A stretch of 27,004 nt of DNA from UBA1783 sp964449115 (GCA_964449115.1 CAYUXW010000025.1:1-27004); one strand, 5' to 3'; shown: positions 14,678 to 23,359, counted from the stretch's first letter. A program made the numbers and translations. The notes: a model not told the origin generated them from the sequence alone.

Positions 14678-15937
14678 TTACCAAGGTATTCCTTGTGGAT
14701 ACTCAGGAACATATTGTTTAAATTCAGTCTTCTTAGTTAGAACATTATAATCATATCTTCCTAAAGAATATATTCCATACTCTTTTTCAATAATCTCTTT
14801 TAATTTTTTTACTGCTGAACTATCAATAGGGTTTTCTAAGGTTTCAAGTAGATATCTCTTTTCTTCTTCATCTAAATTTTTATCAATATGCTTTTTATAT
14901 AGATCTATCAGTAAATCCTGGTGTTGCTTTAGATAATCCACTTTTTCTAAATATGCCGGATTAATACCAAAGTATAGAATATGATTTGAACTTTTTTGTT
15001 CAATTATTATACCAGATTCTTTTGTAGCTATTCCTGTGACCATTGTTTCAAATGTTTCAATCTTCTTTTCCGGAAGATAAATTCGATGAATATACATTTT
15101 ATCATCAATTACTTCCGATAATAAAGCCACATCATGATCAAGCATTACAAAATCAATATAAGGTCTATTTAAATAGCCTTCAGCATTGAGAGTGTACAAA
15201 GTTTCTTTTTCACCATTGATATTTATTCTATAGACTTCTTTCTCACAGCCTACATATGTCCAATAGCCATCTGAAGCTAACATAGCTGTATTACTATAAT
15301 CAAATTGTCCAAATAAGACATATTGTTTTTTAATATCGGTGTATTCATCATTCAAAACCACATTTACCAGCATTCCAAATTCATCAAAAGTAACAAAAGC
15401 GGCCACAGCTTCTTCATTTGGTTTAATAGTCGGTACTGTTTCTTCTGAATAAAGGTGTTCTTTTGAGAAATATTCTTCATAAGAAACTGTTTCTCTTTCT
15501 TCAACAATCCAAATTTTCTCATCATAAGAATAATTATCTAATGCTACTAGTATTTTTTTAACTAAAGAACTTTTAGCCCTGATTTCTTTAACCCCATCAA
15601 ATAGTGAATGTATCAGTTCAAGCTGTTCTTTATTCGGTGTTTTCTTTTCAAACAAATAGTTTAAAATGTTGCTGGCAAAGGTGTTCATGTTTTCTTTATC
15701 ATACATATTTAAATCAGCAAATTTTTCATCTATTGTTTCATTTTCAAGAATTGTCTGTTGCCACTGCAAAACTATTTTATCCATCATTTCTTCTTCACTT
15801 GTTTTTGCGGCTAATTCATAGGCCTGCAGGTATTCTTTGTTATTTAGATGGTTCTCAATTTTTTCTTCAGTACTTTGACAGCCAGAAATACTCAGCAACA
15901 AAATAAGTGACATTAATAGTATTAACATTTTTTTCAT
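14678..15937 (-). CDS. Predicted lipoprotein, unknown function
   Basis: The first 20 residues form a lipoprotein signal peptide: KK, a Leu/Ile-rich core, then lipobox SISGC with Cys20 as the acylation site, so the 419-residue product should be anchored on the outer face of the membrane. After a charged helical segment resembling TPR-like helices (about residues 25-130), the sequence turns strand-rich (about 150-320) with repeated hydrophobic strands such as DGYWTYVGCEKEVYRININGEKETLYTLN, reminiscent of beta-propeller blades. I do not recognise a family. GGGAGG is 9 bases before the ATG. The gene stands alone, and its natural terminator appears displaced by the 603-bp element. Confidence 0.88.
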   Translation of the reverse strand: MKKMLILLMSLILLLSISGCQSTEEKIENHLNNKEYLQAYELAAKTSEEEMMDKIVLQWQQTILENETIDEKFADLNMYDKENMNTFASNILNYLFEKKTPNKEQLELIHSLFDGVKEIRAKSSLVKKILVALDNYSYDEKIWIVEERETVSYEEYFSKEHLYSEETVPTIKPNEEAVAAFVTFDEFGMLVNVVLNDEYTDIKKQYVLFGQFDYSNTAMLASDGYWTYVGCEKEVYRININGEKETLYTLNAEGYLNRPYIDFVMLDHDVALLSEVIDDKMYIHRIYLPEKKIETFETMVTGIATKESGIIIEQKSSNHILYFGINPAYLEKVDYLKQHQDLLIDLYKKHIDKNLDEEEKRYLLETLENPIDSSAVKKLKEIIEKEYGIYSLGRYDYNVLTKKTEFKQYVPEYPQGIPW

Positions 15938-16016
15938 TTTAGCAGTCCTCCCATACTTTCCAACACAAAAAAACTGTTTTTTATATTTTTCTATATTCTC
16001 TTCTTTATCTGATTTT

Positions 16017-16022
16017 ATTATA
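16017..16022 (-). promoter_or_regulatory. -10 box upstream of the lipoprotein gene
   Basis: TATAAT on the minus strand lies about 80 bases before the lipoprotein ATG in an AT-rich region. The -35 is not convincing. Confidence 0.35.
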
Positions 16023-16093
16023 CTTATTTATAAATTTGGTTTTCAAGATAAATTATTAAACGCTACAAAAACTATTAATATTGTATCGAAACA

Positions 16094-16122
16094 TAAAAAA
16101 ATATAGCTGTTAAAGCTATATT
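16094..16122 (-). terminator. Intrinsic terminator after the YitT-family gene
   Basis: AATATAGC (16100-16107) pairs with GCTATATT (16115-16122). Read on the minus strand, the stem is followed by a run of T, 24 bases downstream of the YitT-family stop. Confidence 0.75.
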
Positions 16123-16145
16123 ATTTGTTTTTACGACAATGTCCA

Positions 16146-17003
16146 TTAATAGAACGGTTTTTCATTAAAGAAACCTACTACTCTTTGAGAATCGGAAATA
16201 TTAATAAAGGCTTGTGGATCATATTGTTGAATGATGTCCAGCAGCATGTTGGTTTCATAATGACCGCATATTGTATAGATTATTTTTTTATTTTTTTGTG
16301 AAGCATACCCTACACCATCAAGAATAGTCGCTGAATGATTGAGTTTTGTCTGAATATCATGACAGATTTCTTCAACTTTATCGGTGACAATTATAAAAGC
16401 ATTCCTTTTAAATCTATTGTCAGCTGCTTTGACTACCTGGGTGCCAACAAACTGGAAAACAATTGAATATAAGGAAGCTTCCCAGCCAAGCAACAGTCCA
16501 GCTAATAACAGCAGGGTTGCATTTACAATTAAGGATTCATTCCAGAAGGATTTTTTAAATCTTTTGGCAAAATAAATTGAGATAAAATCAATCCCTCCAG
16601 CACAGCCATCAGCCATTAACACCAATGCTGAACCAATACCAGAAAGAACTCCTCCAGCAAAAGCATTCAATAACATATCTTCGGTAATTTTAACATAGGG
16701 AAATATCCCAGCAAAAACTGAAACAAGTACAACTCCAACCAGTGAAACTAAAGTAAACTGCTTACCTACATATTTAACTACCAGGATAACTGCTGGTATA
16801 TTAAACAGGATATAAAGGATTGAATAACTGAGACTGATATTAAAAAACCTGTCAAAAGCTCGAACCAAAAGCAAAGCCAGTCCAGAAAATCCGCCTGGAG
16901 TGATATTACCGAAATGAACAAACGAATTTAAATTTATTGCTGCTACAACAGCCGATAAAACAGCCAAAAACAAGTTTTTAATCAGTCGCTTATCAACTTT
17001 CAT
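16146..17003 (-). CDS. YitT-family membrane protein (DUF161/DUF2179)
   Basis: The 285-residue protein shows the YitT family plan. Five to six membrane helices span about residues 8-180, with the conserved segments FGNITPGGFSGLALL and GGVLSGIGSALVLMADGCAGGIDFISIYFAKRF. A soluble C-terminal DUF2179 domain (about 200-285, FIIVTDKVEEICHDIQTKLNHSATILDGVGYA...TICGHYETNMLLDIIQQYDPQAFINISDSQRVVGFF) has a PII-like ferredoxin fold. The family is widespread in Firmicutes; its function is not established. No ribosome site precedes the ATG; the stop of a small membrane-protein gene lies 2 bases upstream, so translation is probably coupled. Confidence 0.93.
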   Translation of the reverse strand: MKVDKRLIKNLFLAVLSAVVAAINLNSFVHFGNITPGGFSGLALLLVRAFDRFFNISLSYSILYILFNIPAVILVVKYVGKQFTLVSLVGVVLVSVFAGIFPYVKITEDMLLNAFAGGVLSGIGSALVLMADGCAGGIDFISIYFAKRFKKSFWNESLIVNATLLLLAGLLLGWEASLYSIVFQFVGTQVVKAADNRFKRNAFIIVTDKVEEICHDIQTKLNHSATILDGVGYASQKNKKIIYTICGHYETNMLLDIIQQYDPQAFINISDSQRVVGFFNEKPFY

Positions 17004-17005
17004 AA

Positions 17006-17173
17006 TTATTTTTTAGTATTACTTGGTTTTTGATAGTCGTAATACTTAACTTCCTTTCTGATATTTTTTTCTATTACTTTCAAATTGAAAAAATAAATAA
17101 CCAGTCCTATTACTATTGCCAGAACCAGAATAATTGAAAAAAGAGAGATATAATCATTAACATTTTCTAACAT
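17006..17173 (-). CDS. Small single-pass membrane protein (55 aa) coupled to YitT
   Basis: The frame begins MLENVNDYISLFSI and encodes one hydrophobic helix (about residues 9-29, IISLF...VIGLVIYFF region), then a basic, Lys/Tyr-rich cytoplasmic tail ending KPSNTKK. AAAGGAGG sits 7 bases before the ATG at 17173, the strongest ribosome site in this neighbourhood, and an extended -10 (17201-17209) lies just upstream. The stop is 2 bases before the YitT ATG, which itself lacks a ribosome site. I know of no named family. The tight coupling suggests co-production, possibly a partner or assembly subunit (inference). Confidence 0.82.
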   Translation of the reverse strand: MLENVNDYISLFSIILVLAIVIGLVIYFFNLKVIEKNIRKEVKYYDYQKPSNTKK

Positions 17174-17200
17174 AATCGACCCTCCTTTTTAATATTAGTC

Positions 17201-17209
17201 ATTATAACA
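17201..17209 (-). promoter_or_regulatory. Extended -10 promoter for the small membrane protein and YitT genes
   Basis: TGTTATAAT on the minus strand lies 28 bases before the ATG at 17173, between the trmL stop and the small gene. Confidence 0.55.
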
Positions 17210-17214
17210 TAAAT

Positions 17215-17748
17215 TTAAAAAACCTCATCAAAATTGTTTCTTTCTAAAAAATCAGAACCCTTTTGACATTCAACCCTGCTTAAGCCAGGATAGTCCAACT
17301 GTCTTAATACTTCATAAACCATCACAGCAACTGTATTGGAAAGATTTAAACTTCTAGCTTTTTCTACCATTGGTAGTCTAATGCATTTATCCAAGTTATT
17401 TTTCAGGATAGTTTTTGGAATTCCAGTTGATTCTTTACCAAAAACTAAATATATATCACCTTTAACTAGACGATAATCAAATGAAGCTGGATATTTATGT
17501 CCGTATCTGCTTAGATAATACACTTCATCATCTTCATTTAAAACTTTTATAAAATCGTCCCAGTTTAAATGCTCAACAATTCTAGTTTTATCAATATAAT
17601 CCATTCCAGCACGTTGTAGATGCTTCTCATTTAAAACAAAGCCATAAGGTTTGATCAAATGCAATATTGAATCAGTTGCCATAGCTGTTCTAATAATATT
17701 GCCAGTATTTTGTGGAATTTCCGGTTCAAACAAAACAATATGAATCAT
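17215..17748 (-). CDS. trmL: tRNA (cytidine/uridine(34)-2'-O)-methyltransferase TrmL
   Basis: This SPOUT methyltransferase methylates the ribose of nucleotide 34 in certain leucine tRNAs. The 177-residue product has the family start HIVLFEPEIPQNTGNIIRTA, then LVFGKESTGIP and RLPMVEKARSLNLSNTVAVMVYEVLRQ, which form the trefoil knot and AdoMet pocket. The ATG shares one base with the stop of rdgB (TAATG overlap). Length is slightly above the usual 155-170 because of a short C-terminal tail. Confidence 0.94.
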   Translation of the reverse strand: MIHIVLFEPEIPQNTGNIIRTAMATDSILHLIKPYGFVLNEKHLQRAGMDYIDKTRIVEHLNWDDFIKVLNEDDEVYYLSRYGHKYPASFDYRLVKGDIYLVFGKESTGIPKTILKNNLDKCIRLPMVEKARSLNLSNTVAVMVYEVLRQLDYPGLSRVECQKGSDFLERNNFDEVF

Positions 17749-18323
17749 TATTCTTTACCTTTTAGATACTCTAATAGTAATCTGGTAGCCTTTCCTCTAT
17801 GTGAGATGGCATTTTTCTGCTGAGAAGATAATTCAGCGCTGGTTAAACCATACTCTTCAACCATGAAAATCGGATCATAGCCAAAACCGTTTTGGCCTTT
17901 CATTTCATAAGCTATAGAACCTTCCATCACTCCTTCAAATACATGTCTTTCATCATCCACTAAAGCTATGGCACAGACAAAGCGGGCTTTACGATTATTT
18001 TCGTTTTTCAGCATTTCTAAAATGGTCTTATTTTTATAATCGTAATCATACCCTTCTAAAAATCGGGCACTATGAATGCCTGGCTGATTATCTAAGGCTT
18101 CTATTTCTAAGCCTGAATCATCAGCAATTACAATCATATCATAGATGTTTTTTAGACTTTCAGCCTTGATTAAGGCATTTTCCGCAAAAGTACTGCCAGT
18201 TTCCTCTACCTCTAAATGCTCAATCTCTTTTAAATCATGAACAACATAGCCCAAAGGTTCTAATATTTCTTTATATTCTCTGACTTTATTACTATTGCCA
18301 CTGGCAATCATTACATCTTTCAT
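17748..18323 (-). CDS. rdgB: XTP/dITP diphosphatase (RdgB/HAM1 family)
   Basis: This house-cleaning pyrophosphatase hydrolyses dITP, XTP and related nucleotides to monophosphates. The 191-residue protein shows VMIASGNSNKVREYKEIL (residues 4-21), ADDSGLEIEALDNQPGIHSARF with the catalytic acidic residue, and NGFGYDPIF, all family signatures, and ends in the SHRGKATRLLLEYL helix. GGAAG lies 6 bases before the ATG at 18323. The gene overlaps the radical SAM gene upstream by 32 bases and trmL downstream by one, so the three form one transcript. Confidence 0.96.
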   Translation of the reverse strand: MKDVMIASGNSNKVREYKEILEPLGYVVHDLKEIEHLEVEETGSTFAENALIKAESLKNIYDMIVIADDSGLEIEALDNQPGIHSARFLEGYDYDYKNKTILEMLKNENNRKARFVCAIALVDDERHVFEGVMEGSIAYEMKGQNGFGYDPIFMVEEYGLTSAELSSQQKNAISHRGKATRLLLEYLKGKE

Positions 18324-19962
18324 TCAAATCTTCCTTTCCAAGGTAAACAAAGTTTAAACTGATAAAATATCTATCTGGATACTTCTGATCACTATTATAT
18401 ATTAACATTTGGTAGCATTTTTGTCCTTTAAAAATACCATAGTCAAAATATGCGTAACGAATATCATTTTGGGTTAATATTCCCTCTTGAATTACCACTT
18501 CCAAAATCTGGGCTTTCAACTTTTTATCAAAACTGTTTTCAACGATTCTTACCGGTCTTTGTTTAAACAAAAGGTAATACTCGTTTAATAGGATTAACCT
18601 TGCTATTTCATCGCTAATTGACTCGTAGACGATTTTAAAAAGATGGTGTCTTTGATAAGGTTTTCTTAAAGCGTCTATCTTCTCTCCTAAGGTAAGCATA
18701 TAATCAAACATCAAATCAGTTTTTTTAAAAATATGCCATAAAGTTTTTCGACAGATGTTTCTATTCCATAATCTTTCTGTTGCTAAAGCTACAAGCTCCA
18801 CCTTTTTTACATCTTCATTAGAAAAGATATTGCTGCTTATAATCTGGTATGGAGCTTTTTTATCAGCAACAATTCCATATCTGTCCATCTCATCTCTTAA
18901 AGCTGTACCTTTTAATAGTTTCAAAATCCCAACCTGCATTTCATCAACTCTTAACTCAAATAATTTTTGATAAGTATCTTTAAAAGAGTTTAAATCTTCT
19001 TTTGGTAGTCCAGCAATTAAATCAGCATGAACAATGGTATTGTTTTCAACCAATCTATTTAAATTGTTTATCATCTTTTCAGTATTTTGGTATCTGCTGA
19101 CTGCTTTTAGTGTTTCTTTATTAAATGATTGAATTCCTACTTCAAAGCGAAATTTATCTTTAACTTTATTGGCGCAAACAAGATCCATTAACTCTTCAGA
19201 CAAGGTATCAGCCATTACTTCAAATTGAAAAGAAACATCATCCTTGAAATCAATCAGTCTTTTGGCAATTGATAGACTTCTTTTTTTATTGGCATTAAAT
19301 GTTCGATCTAAAAACTTAATCTGATTAACACTGGTTTTTTCCAGTTTGTCAAATAAATCAAATAGATACTCTAAAGAAAAATCCCTGATTCTATTGTCCA
19401 ATGAAGCCATACAGTATTTACATTTGTATGGACATCCTCTGCTTGTTTCCACATATAGATATCTTTTGTCCATATCATCCAGATCAAAATCCAGCAGATA
19501 GGGACTATCCAAAGATTCTAAATAATTAATATCTGTTTTAACAATATTGGTATTTACATAATTACGTGTAATCAGACCATTGATGTTTTTTTCTTTATTG
19601 ACATATTGCCAGAAAGAAATTTCTCCCTCATCCAGCAGAATTCCATCAATATCTTCAGTCAGATATTCTTCATATTGATAACTTACCTCAGGTCCTCCTA
19701 AAACAATATCCACATCCTTTAATCTTTCTCTGATCTTTTCAGCCAGTTTCAAGGTTTGCTCACCATTCCAGATATAGCAAGAAAAACCGATTAAATCCGG
19801 TTTAATTTCTACAATACTTTCAACGATATTTTCTAATTTATCCTTAATAGTAAACTCTTTTAAAACTGTTTCATGACTTTTATCTCTGGCAACATAAAGC
19901 CATCTCAAGGCGAGATTTTTATGAATATATTTAGCATTCAAGGTGGTTAACAATACTTTCAT
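18292..19962 (-). CDS. Radical SAM protein with N-terminal B12-binding-like domain (DUF4080 type)
   Basis: The 556-residue protein has an N-terminal Rossmann-like cobalamin-binding-type domain (about 1-130, with SCYIWNGEQTLKLAEKIRERL and LGGPEVSY). The radical SAM core carries the 4Fe-4S Cys triad C177-x3-C181-x2-C184 in SRGCPYKCKYC, followed by the QFEVMAD, RFEVGIQSFN and ADLIAGLPKED strands of the barrel. The C-terminal 200 residues match the general look of DUF4080 proteins. The classic DxHxxG cobalamin motif is not evident, so B12 binding is doubtful. The substrate is unknown. Family members are common in Firmicutes and Bacteroidetes. A perfect palindrome ATGATATCAT lies upstream at 19997-20006. 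Confidence 0.9.
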   Translation of the reverse strand: MKVLLTTLNAKYIHKNLALRWLYVARDKSHETVLKEFTIKDKLENIVESIVEIKPDLIGFSCYIWNGEQTLKLAEKIRERLKDVDIVLGGPEVSYQYEEYLTEDIDGILLDEGEISFWQYVNKEKNINGLITRNYVNTNIVKTDINYLESLDSPYLLDFDLDDMDKRYLYVETSRGCPYKCKYCMASLDNRIRDFSLEYLFDLFDKLEKTSVNQIKFLDRTFNANKKRSLSIAKRLIDFKDDVSFQFEVMADTLSEELMDLVCANKVKDKFRFEVGIQSFNKETLKAVSRYQNTEKMINNLNRLVENNTIVHADLIAGLPKEDLNSFKDTYQKLFELRVDEMQVGILKLLKGTALRDEMDRYGIVADKKAPYQIISSNIFSNEDVKKVELVALATERLWNRNICRKTLWHIFKKTDLMFDYMLTLGEKIDALRKPYQRHHLFKIVYESISDEIARLILLNEYYLLFKQRPVRIVENSFDKKLKAQILEVVIQEGILTQNDIRYAYFDYGIFKGQKCYQMLIYNSDQKYPDRYFISLNFVYLGKEDLNERCNDCQWQ

Positions 19963-20074
19963 AATTCTTTTCCAATAATATTTTCACTACAAATAAATGA
20001 TATCATAACTATTTGTTTTTTTCTTTATCCATAAAATCAAATCTATGTTAAGATAAAATTGTGAGGGATTTATT

Positions 20075-20692
20075 ATGAATTATTTATTAGCAATTATAAT
20101 TGGTTATGGATTAGGTTGTATTAATCCAGCTTATATCTTGGGTATAATCAAGGGTTTTGATATCAGAACTAAGGGAACATTTAATGCTGGTGCCTCAAAT
20201 GCCAAAGTAACTATGGGCTGGCCTGCTTTCTTTGTGGTCGTTGTATATGATATTTTAAAGGCCTTTATTGCGGTATTTTTGATTAGATATTTATATCCAG
20301 GACAGGAAGGTATTGCTATTTTAGCTGGATGTATGGCTATAGTTGGACATATTTTTCCCTTTTATCTACAGTTTAAAGGTGGAAAAGGATTTGCCAGTTA
20401 TATCGGGCTGGTATTTGCGGTTGACTGGAAAATCGGCATAGCTTTGGTAATTGTTGGTTTAGCATTATCTTTTCTAGCCAACTGGATAGTTATGGCAACA
20501 TTGGTATTTGTGACCTTCTTCCCTGTTTACTGTATATTAAGCAATCAGCCATTAATTACTATCGTAGCTTCTATAACTGTAAGTTCATTAATTATCTATA
20601 AACATTTTCCAAACTTTAAAAAACTTAAAAAAGGCGAAGAAATTGGAATTAATGGTAAACCTGTCACATTGCTGATGAAAAAAGAAAAATAA
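20075..20692 (+). CDS. plsY: Glycerol-3-phosphate acyltransferase PlsY (acyl-phosphate dependent)
   Basis: PlsY transfers an acyl chain from acyl-phosphate to glycerol-3-phosphate, the first step of phospholipid synthesis, in the membrane. The 205-residue sequence has about five membrane helices and the three motif regions. The first is the GCINPAY stretch; the second is KGTFNAGASNAK (a divergent form of the usual S-G-N-x-G-A-T-N motif); the third, GHIFPFYLQFKGGKGFASY, is close to consensus. GAGGG lies 7-8 bases before the ATG. The divergent second motif suggests this could be a paralogue rather than the sole housekeeping enzyme. Confidence 0.88.
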   Translation: MNYLLAIIIGYGLGCINPAYILGIIKGFDIRTKGTFNAGASNAKVTMGWPAFFVVVVYDILKAFIAVFLIRYLYPGQEGIAILAGCMAIVGHIFPFYLQFKGGKGFASYIGLVFAVDWKIGIALVIVGLALSFLANWIVMATLVFVTFFPVYCILSNQPLITIVASITVSSLIIYKHFPNFKKLKKGEEIGINGKPVTLLMKKEK

Positions 20693-20707
20693 AAATGAGA
20701 TTATAAA

Positions 20708-20971
20708 ATGGATATTAAATATATTAATTTTCAACAGGAATTTGTTCAAGGAACAGAAAGAGAAATATTTCAAAAATATGGTAAAGATTGGACTATTGCT
20801 AAACTAGGAAATGGTCCTAATTGGCTAGTTACTAAAGAAAGCGATATTATTATTAACGGAAAAAGTTATCGTGATGCTATACTTAAATTCTATGGAGCAT
20901 CTAGATTGACACCGGATATTAGCGAAAAATTTAAAAAGGATTTTGCTGAAGGAAAAATTAAATTGTTTTAG
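20708..20971 (+). CDS. Small hypothetical protein, 87 aa
   Basis: I do not recognise this family. The 87-residue product is soluble-looking and charged, with a central strand-like segment DWTIAKLGNGPNWLVTKESDIIINGKSY and a C-terminal helix (ISEKFKKDFAEGKIKLF). It starts 15 bases after plsY, with only a weak GAGA-type ribosome site, so expression with plsY is likely. Codon use resembles its neighbours and the frame is intact, which supports a real gene. Confidence 0.7.
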   Translation: MDIKYINFQQEFVQGTEREIFQKYGKDWTIAKLGNGPNWLVTKESDIIINGKSYRDAILKFYGASRLTPDISEKFKKDFAEGKIKLF

Positions 20972-21063
20972 TGCGTTTTAATTTTTTCATAAACATAATC
21001 CCTATAAATCAATTAACAACTCAGGGAGATGTAACATATTTTTTATCTATTCAATGACATTTA

Positions 21064-21072
21064 TGATAAAAT
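21064..21072 (+). promoter_or_regulatory. Extended -10 promoter of the deoxyribosyltransferase gene
   Basis: TGATAAAAT lies 30 bases before the ATG at 21103. The 20972-21060 stretch before it is AT-rich with no clear structure. Confidence 0.45.
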
Positions 21073-21102
21073 GGAAACAACGATATCAGAAAGGGGAAAA
21101 AT

Positions 21103-21696
21103 ATGAAATTTTACAAATGTAATGACAATGATCCATTATATGCTTTCTATAAGAAAGACAATCTTTACTATCCCGTCTTTGTAGAAAAGTACGGATCTGA
21201 TCCTGTTGATGTTAAAGGTGCTTATGAAATTACCGATGAAGAAACAATTTTAGCTTTAAATAAGTATATGAATCCATATGAGCCAGGAAAACCTAAAATC
21301 TATATGGCGGGTCCACTATTCAATGAAGGAGATAGATACAGCAATCAGATTAATTCGGATGCTTTAAGAGAAAAAGGATTTACTACCTTCTTACCACAGG
21401 AAGTTGTAATTACAAATAAAAGTAGCGAACTGGTCAAAGGAGCTTGTTTCTTTATGGATTTGAAAGCAATCTATGATTGTGATTATCTGGTTGCTAATTG
21501 TAATGGTATTGAAATTGATTCTGGAACAGCAGCTGAAATTGGAATGGGTTACGCTTTAAATAAAAAGATGTATCTATATAAAAGCGATGTTAGAAATTAT
21601 TACAACGAAAGATTCAAATTAAATAATTTCGTCAGTGGTCTAGTTGATAACAGAGTTTATGGAACGATTGAAGAAATAATTGAAGATATGAAATAA
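21103..21696 (+). CDS. Nucleoside 2-deoxyribosyltransferase
   Basis: The enzyme exchanges bases on deoxyribonucleosides in nucleotide salvage. The core begins at residue 65 with KIYMAGPLFNEGDR, the typical first strand and loop, continues with CDYLVANCNGIEIDSGTAAEIGMGYAL, where Glu145 in GTAAEIG is the expected nucleophile, and ends in the VSGLVDNRVYGTIEEI helix region. An extra 60-residue N-terminal segment (CNDNDPLYAFYKKDNLYYPVFVEKYGSDPVDVKGAYEITDEE) is not part of the basic enzyme and has no obvious family. AAGGGG lies 7 bases before the ATG. The gene stands alone, with a hairpin following the stop. Confidence 0.92.
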   Translation: MKFYKCNDNDPLYAFYKKDNLYYPVFVEKYGSDPVDVKGAYEITDEETILALNKYMNPYEPGKPKIYMAGPLFNEGDRYSNQINSDALREKGFTTFLPQEVVITNKSSELVKGACFFMDLKAIYDCDYLVANCNGIEIDSGTAAEIGMGYALNKKMYLYKSDVRNYYNERFKLNNFVSGLVDNRVYGTIEEIIEDMK

Positions 21697-21704
21697 CAAG
21701 AAAC

Positions 21705-21736
21705 AAATGGATGACAATTATTGATTATCCATTTTT
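21705..21736 (+). terminator. Intrinsic terminator of the deoxyribosyltransferase gene
   Basis: AAATGGAT (21705-21712) pairs with ATCCATTT (21727-21734), and the inner loop can pair further. The stem ends in a T-run. Confidence 0.7.
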
Positions 21737-21765
21737 AATGTTCAATCTAATAAACTATAATAACA

Positions 21766-21815
21766 AAACGTTGAAAGTTATCAATTTAATTAATAACTTC
21801 CAACGTTTATTCTTT
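21766..21815. terminator. Long hairpin between the convergent deoxyribosyltransferase and PTS units
   Basis: AAACGTTG-A-AAGTTAT (21766-21781) pairs with ATAACTT-C-CAACGTTT (21793-21808), 15 pairs with one A-C mismatch and an AT loop. T-rich sequence follows on both strands. It probably terminates the PTS operon on the minus strand. Confidence 0.7.
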
Positions 21816-21831
21816 AATGATTGGTTATAAG

Positions 21832-22266
21832 CTAAAGGACATCTTCATCCTCTTCAGCATCATCGTTTGCTTCGTCCAATCCTTTAAATATACCAATACC
21901 ATCTTTTGCTTTTTCTAACACTTTTTCTATATCAAGTTTATCTTGAGTAAACATTAACTGATTCATTATTTCAATTAATACATTTAAATTTGTACCATAT
22001 ATTAATTTAATTTTATCATTTTCAAAAGCTAATTGCATTGATACATTAAACGGTGTGCCATGAAATAAATCACAAGCAATTATAACATCTAGATTATCAT
22101 CAAGTTTACTTAATATTTCAATTATCTTTTCCCTTAACTTATGCATATCAAGGTTTTCATTATAATCAATAGCATATAAGTTATCTTGCTTTCCCATTAT
22201 TAATTCTAGAGCTGATTTAATTCCGCTGGCAAAAGCGCCGTGACCAAGTACTATTACGCTTACCAT
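21832..22266 (-). CDS. PTS mannose-family EIIA component
   Basis: The 144-residue protein is a mannose-class EIIA. It accepts phosphate from HPr on His9 in VIVLGHGAFASGI and passes it to EIIB. The DVIIACDLFHGTPFNVS segment is the conserved partner region. An acidic, low-complexity tail (DEANDDAEEDEDVL) extends beyond the domain. It is the last gene of the operon, separated by 14 bases from the SIS gene, with AGGAGT before its ATG. Confidence 0.93.
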   Translation of the reverse strand: MVSVIVLGHGAFASGIKSALELIMGKQDNLYAIDYNENLDMHKLREKIIEILSKLDDNLDVIIACDLFHGTPFNVSMQLAFENDKIKLIYGTNLNVLIEIMNQLMFTQDKLDIEKVLEKAKDGIGIFKGLDEANDDAEEDEDVL

Positions 22267-22280
22267 AAGTCACTCCTTTT

Positions 22281-23357
22281 TTATAAATGAGCTAATTGAA
22301 TCTTAAATGGATTTATTCCTGTATCAATTCCTATATCTTTGGCACCTTTAGCAGCAACAAACTGCATCGGAACCGTAAACGCTATCGGAGCTAAATATTT
22401 GTTGGTTTTTACCGAAAATACGAGGTCTCTAGAATCGACGTCTGCATCTTTCATAGTTATCAAATGAACCCTGTCAGTATACTGTTTAAATGCTTTTCTA
22501 AAATGTAAACATCTATCCCATTCAGCTTCATCTGAACCAAACATAAAGATTGTCTGATTTCCTTTTAATCCCATAGTAGGGCCATGTGAAAATTCTTCTA
22601 TTTCATAGCCTAAGGTTGGTATGCGCAGCATTTCTCCAATTTTTAACATTGCTTCCAAACTACTGCTAAAATCTATCCCATAACCAAGAGCAAATATTCT
22701 ATCACTGTTCACTATAGTCGTCACATTATCTTCATACCATTTTTCCGATTCTTTCATAACTAGCTCAAAACTATCTACTAAATTCTTAGTATCATTCAAA
22801 TGGTTTTCATATACACCTTTTTCCAATTTTTCAAGAACCCATGCTGTTTCCAAAGCAAGAAGATACACCTGTAAAACAGTTACTGTATATCCTCTAGTCT
22901 CAGGTGGTGTTTCTTCCTTACCACACAACAAAGGTAAAACATAATCAACATGCTTAGTTATTTCACTTTCTAAGGCTTCAGTAAAAACTAAAGTATCATA
23001 GCCTTGTTCTTTAAGGTGTTTCATAACATTTATTGTTGATATAGAAGTGCCAGACTGACTAAAACCTATACATAAAATGTCTTCTTTCTTTAACAATCCG
23101 CTCCAATCAGCTTTTTCATAATTAATAAAAACTGTAGGATAATGTGCTTCTGCATCTATACCAACCAGGTGTTTAAAATAATACTCTGCCAAGGTTGAAA
23201 CATTATAAGATGTGCCTGAGCCAAAGAATAAAACTTTTTTATACTTTTTTTCAAGAAACAACTTAACAAATGGTTTCAAAAATACATCTTTATCTTTAAA
23301 GGTTGCTCTTAAAGCCCTTGGCTGATCATACATATATCCAAGTACTGTTGCTTCCAT
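22281..23357 (-). CDS. SIS-domain sugar-phosphate deglycase/isomerase (FrlB/GfrE-F-like)
   Basis: The 358-residue protein contains two SIS domains, like the isomerase half of GlmS. The first (about 30-160) holds LFFGSGTSYN and GFSQSGTS with phosphosugar-contacting Ser/Thr residues; the second (about 210-345) holds IFALGYGIDFSSSLEAMLKIGE and YEIEEFSHGP. No glutaminase domain is present. Embedded in a mannose-family PTS operon, this protein type usually acts on phosphorylated Amadori compounds (fructoselysine- or glucoselysine-6-phosphate deglycase), releasing glucose-6-phosphate and an amine. The exact substrate is inferred. It starts 3 bases after the EIIB stop. Confidence 0.87.
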   Translation of the reverse strand: MEATVLGYMYDQPRALRATFKDKDVFLKPFVKLFLEKKYKKVLFFGSGTSYNVSTLAEYYFKHLVGIDAEAHYPTVFINYEKADWSGLLKKEDILCIGFSQSGTSISTINVMKHLKEQGYDTLVFTEALESEITKHVDYVLPLLCGKEETPPETRGYTVTVLQVYLLALETAWVLEKLEKGVYENHLNDTKNLVDSFELVMKESEKWYEDNVTTIVNSDRIFALGYGIDFSSSLEAMLKIGEMLRIPTLGYEIEEFSHGPTMGLKGNQTIFMFGSDEAEWDRCLHFRKAFKQYTDRVHLITMKDADVDSRDLVFSVKTNKYLAPIAFTVPMQFVAAKGAKDIGIDTGINPFKIQLAHL

Positions 23358-23359
23358 TT

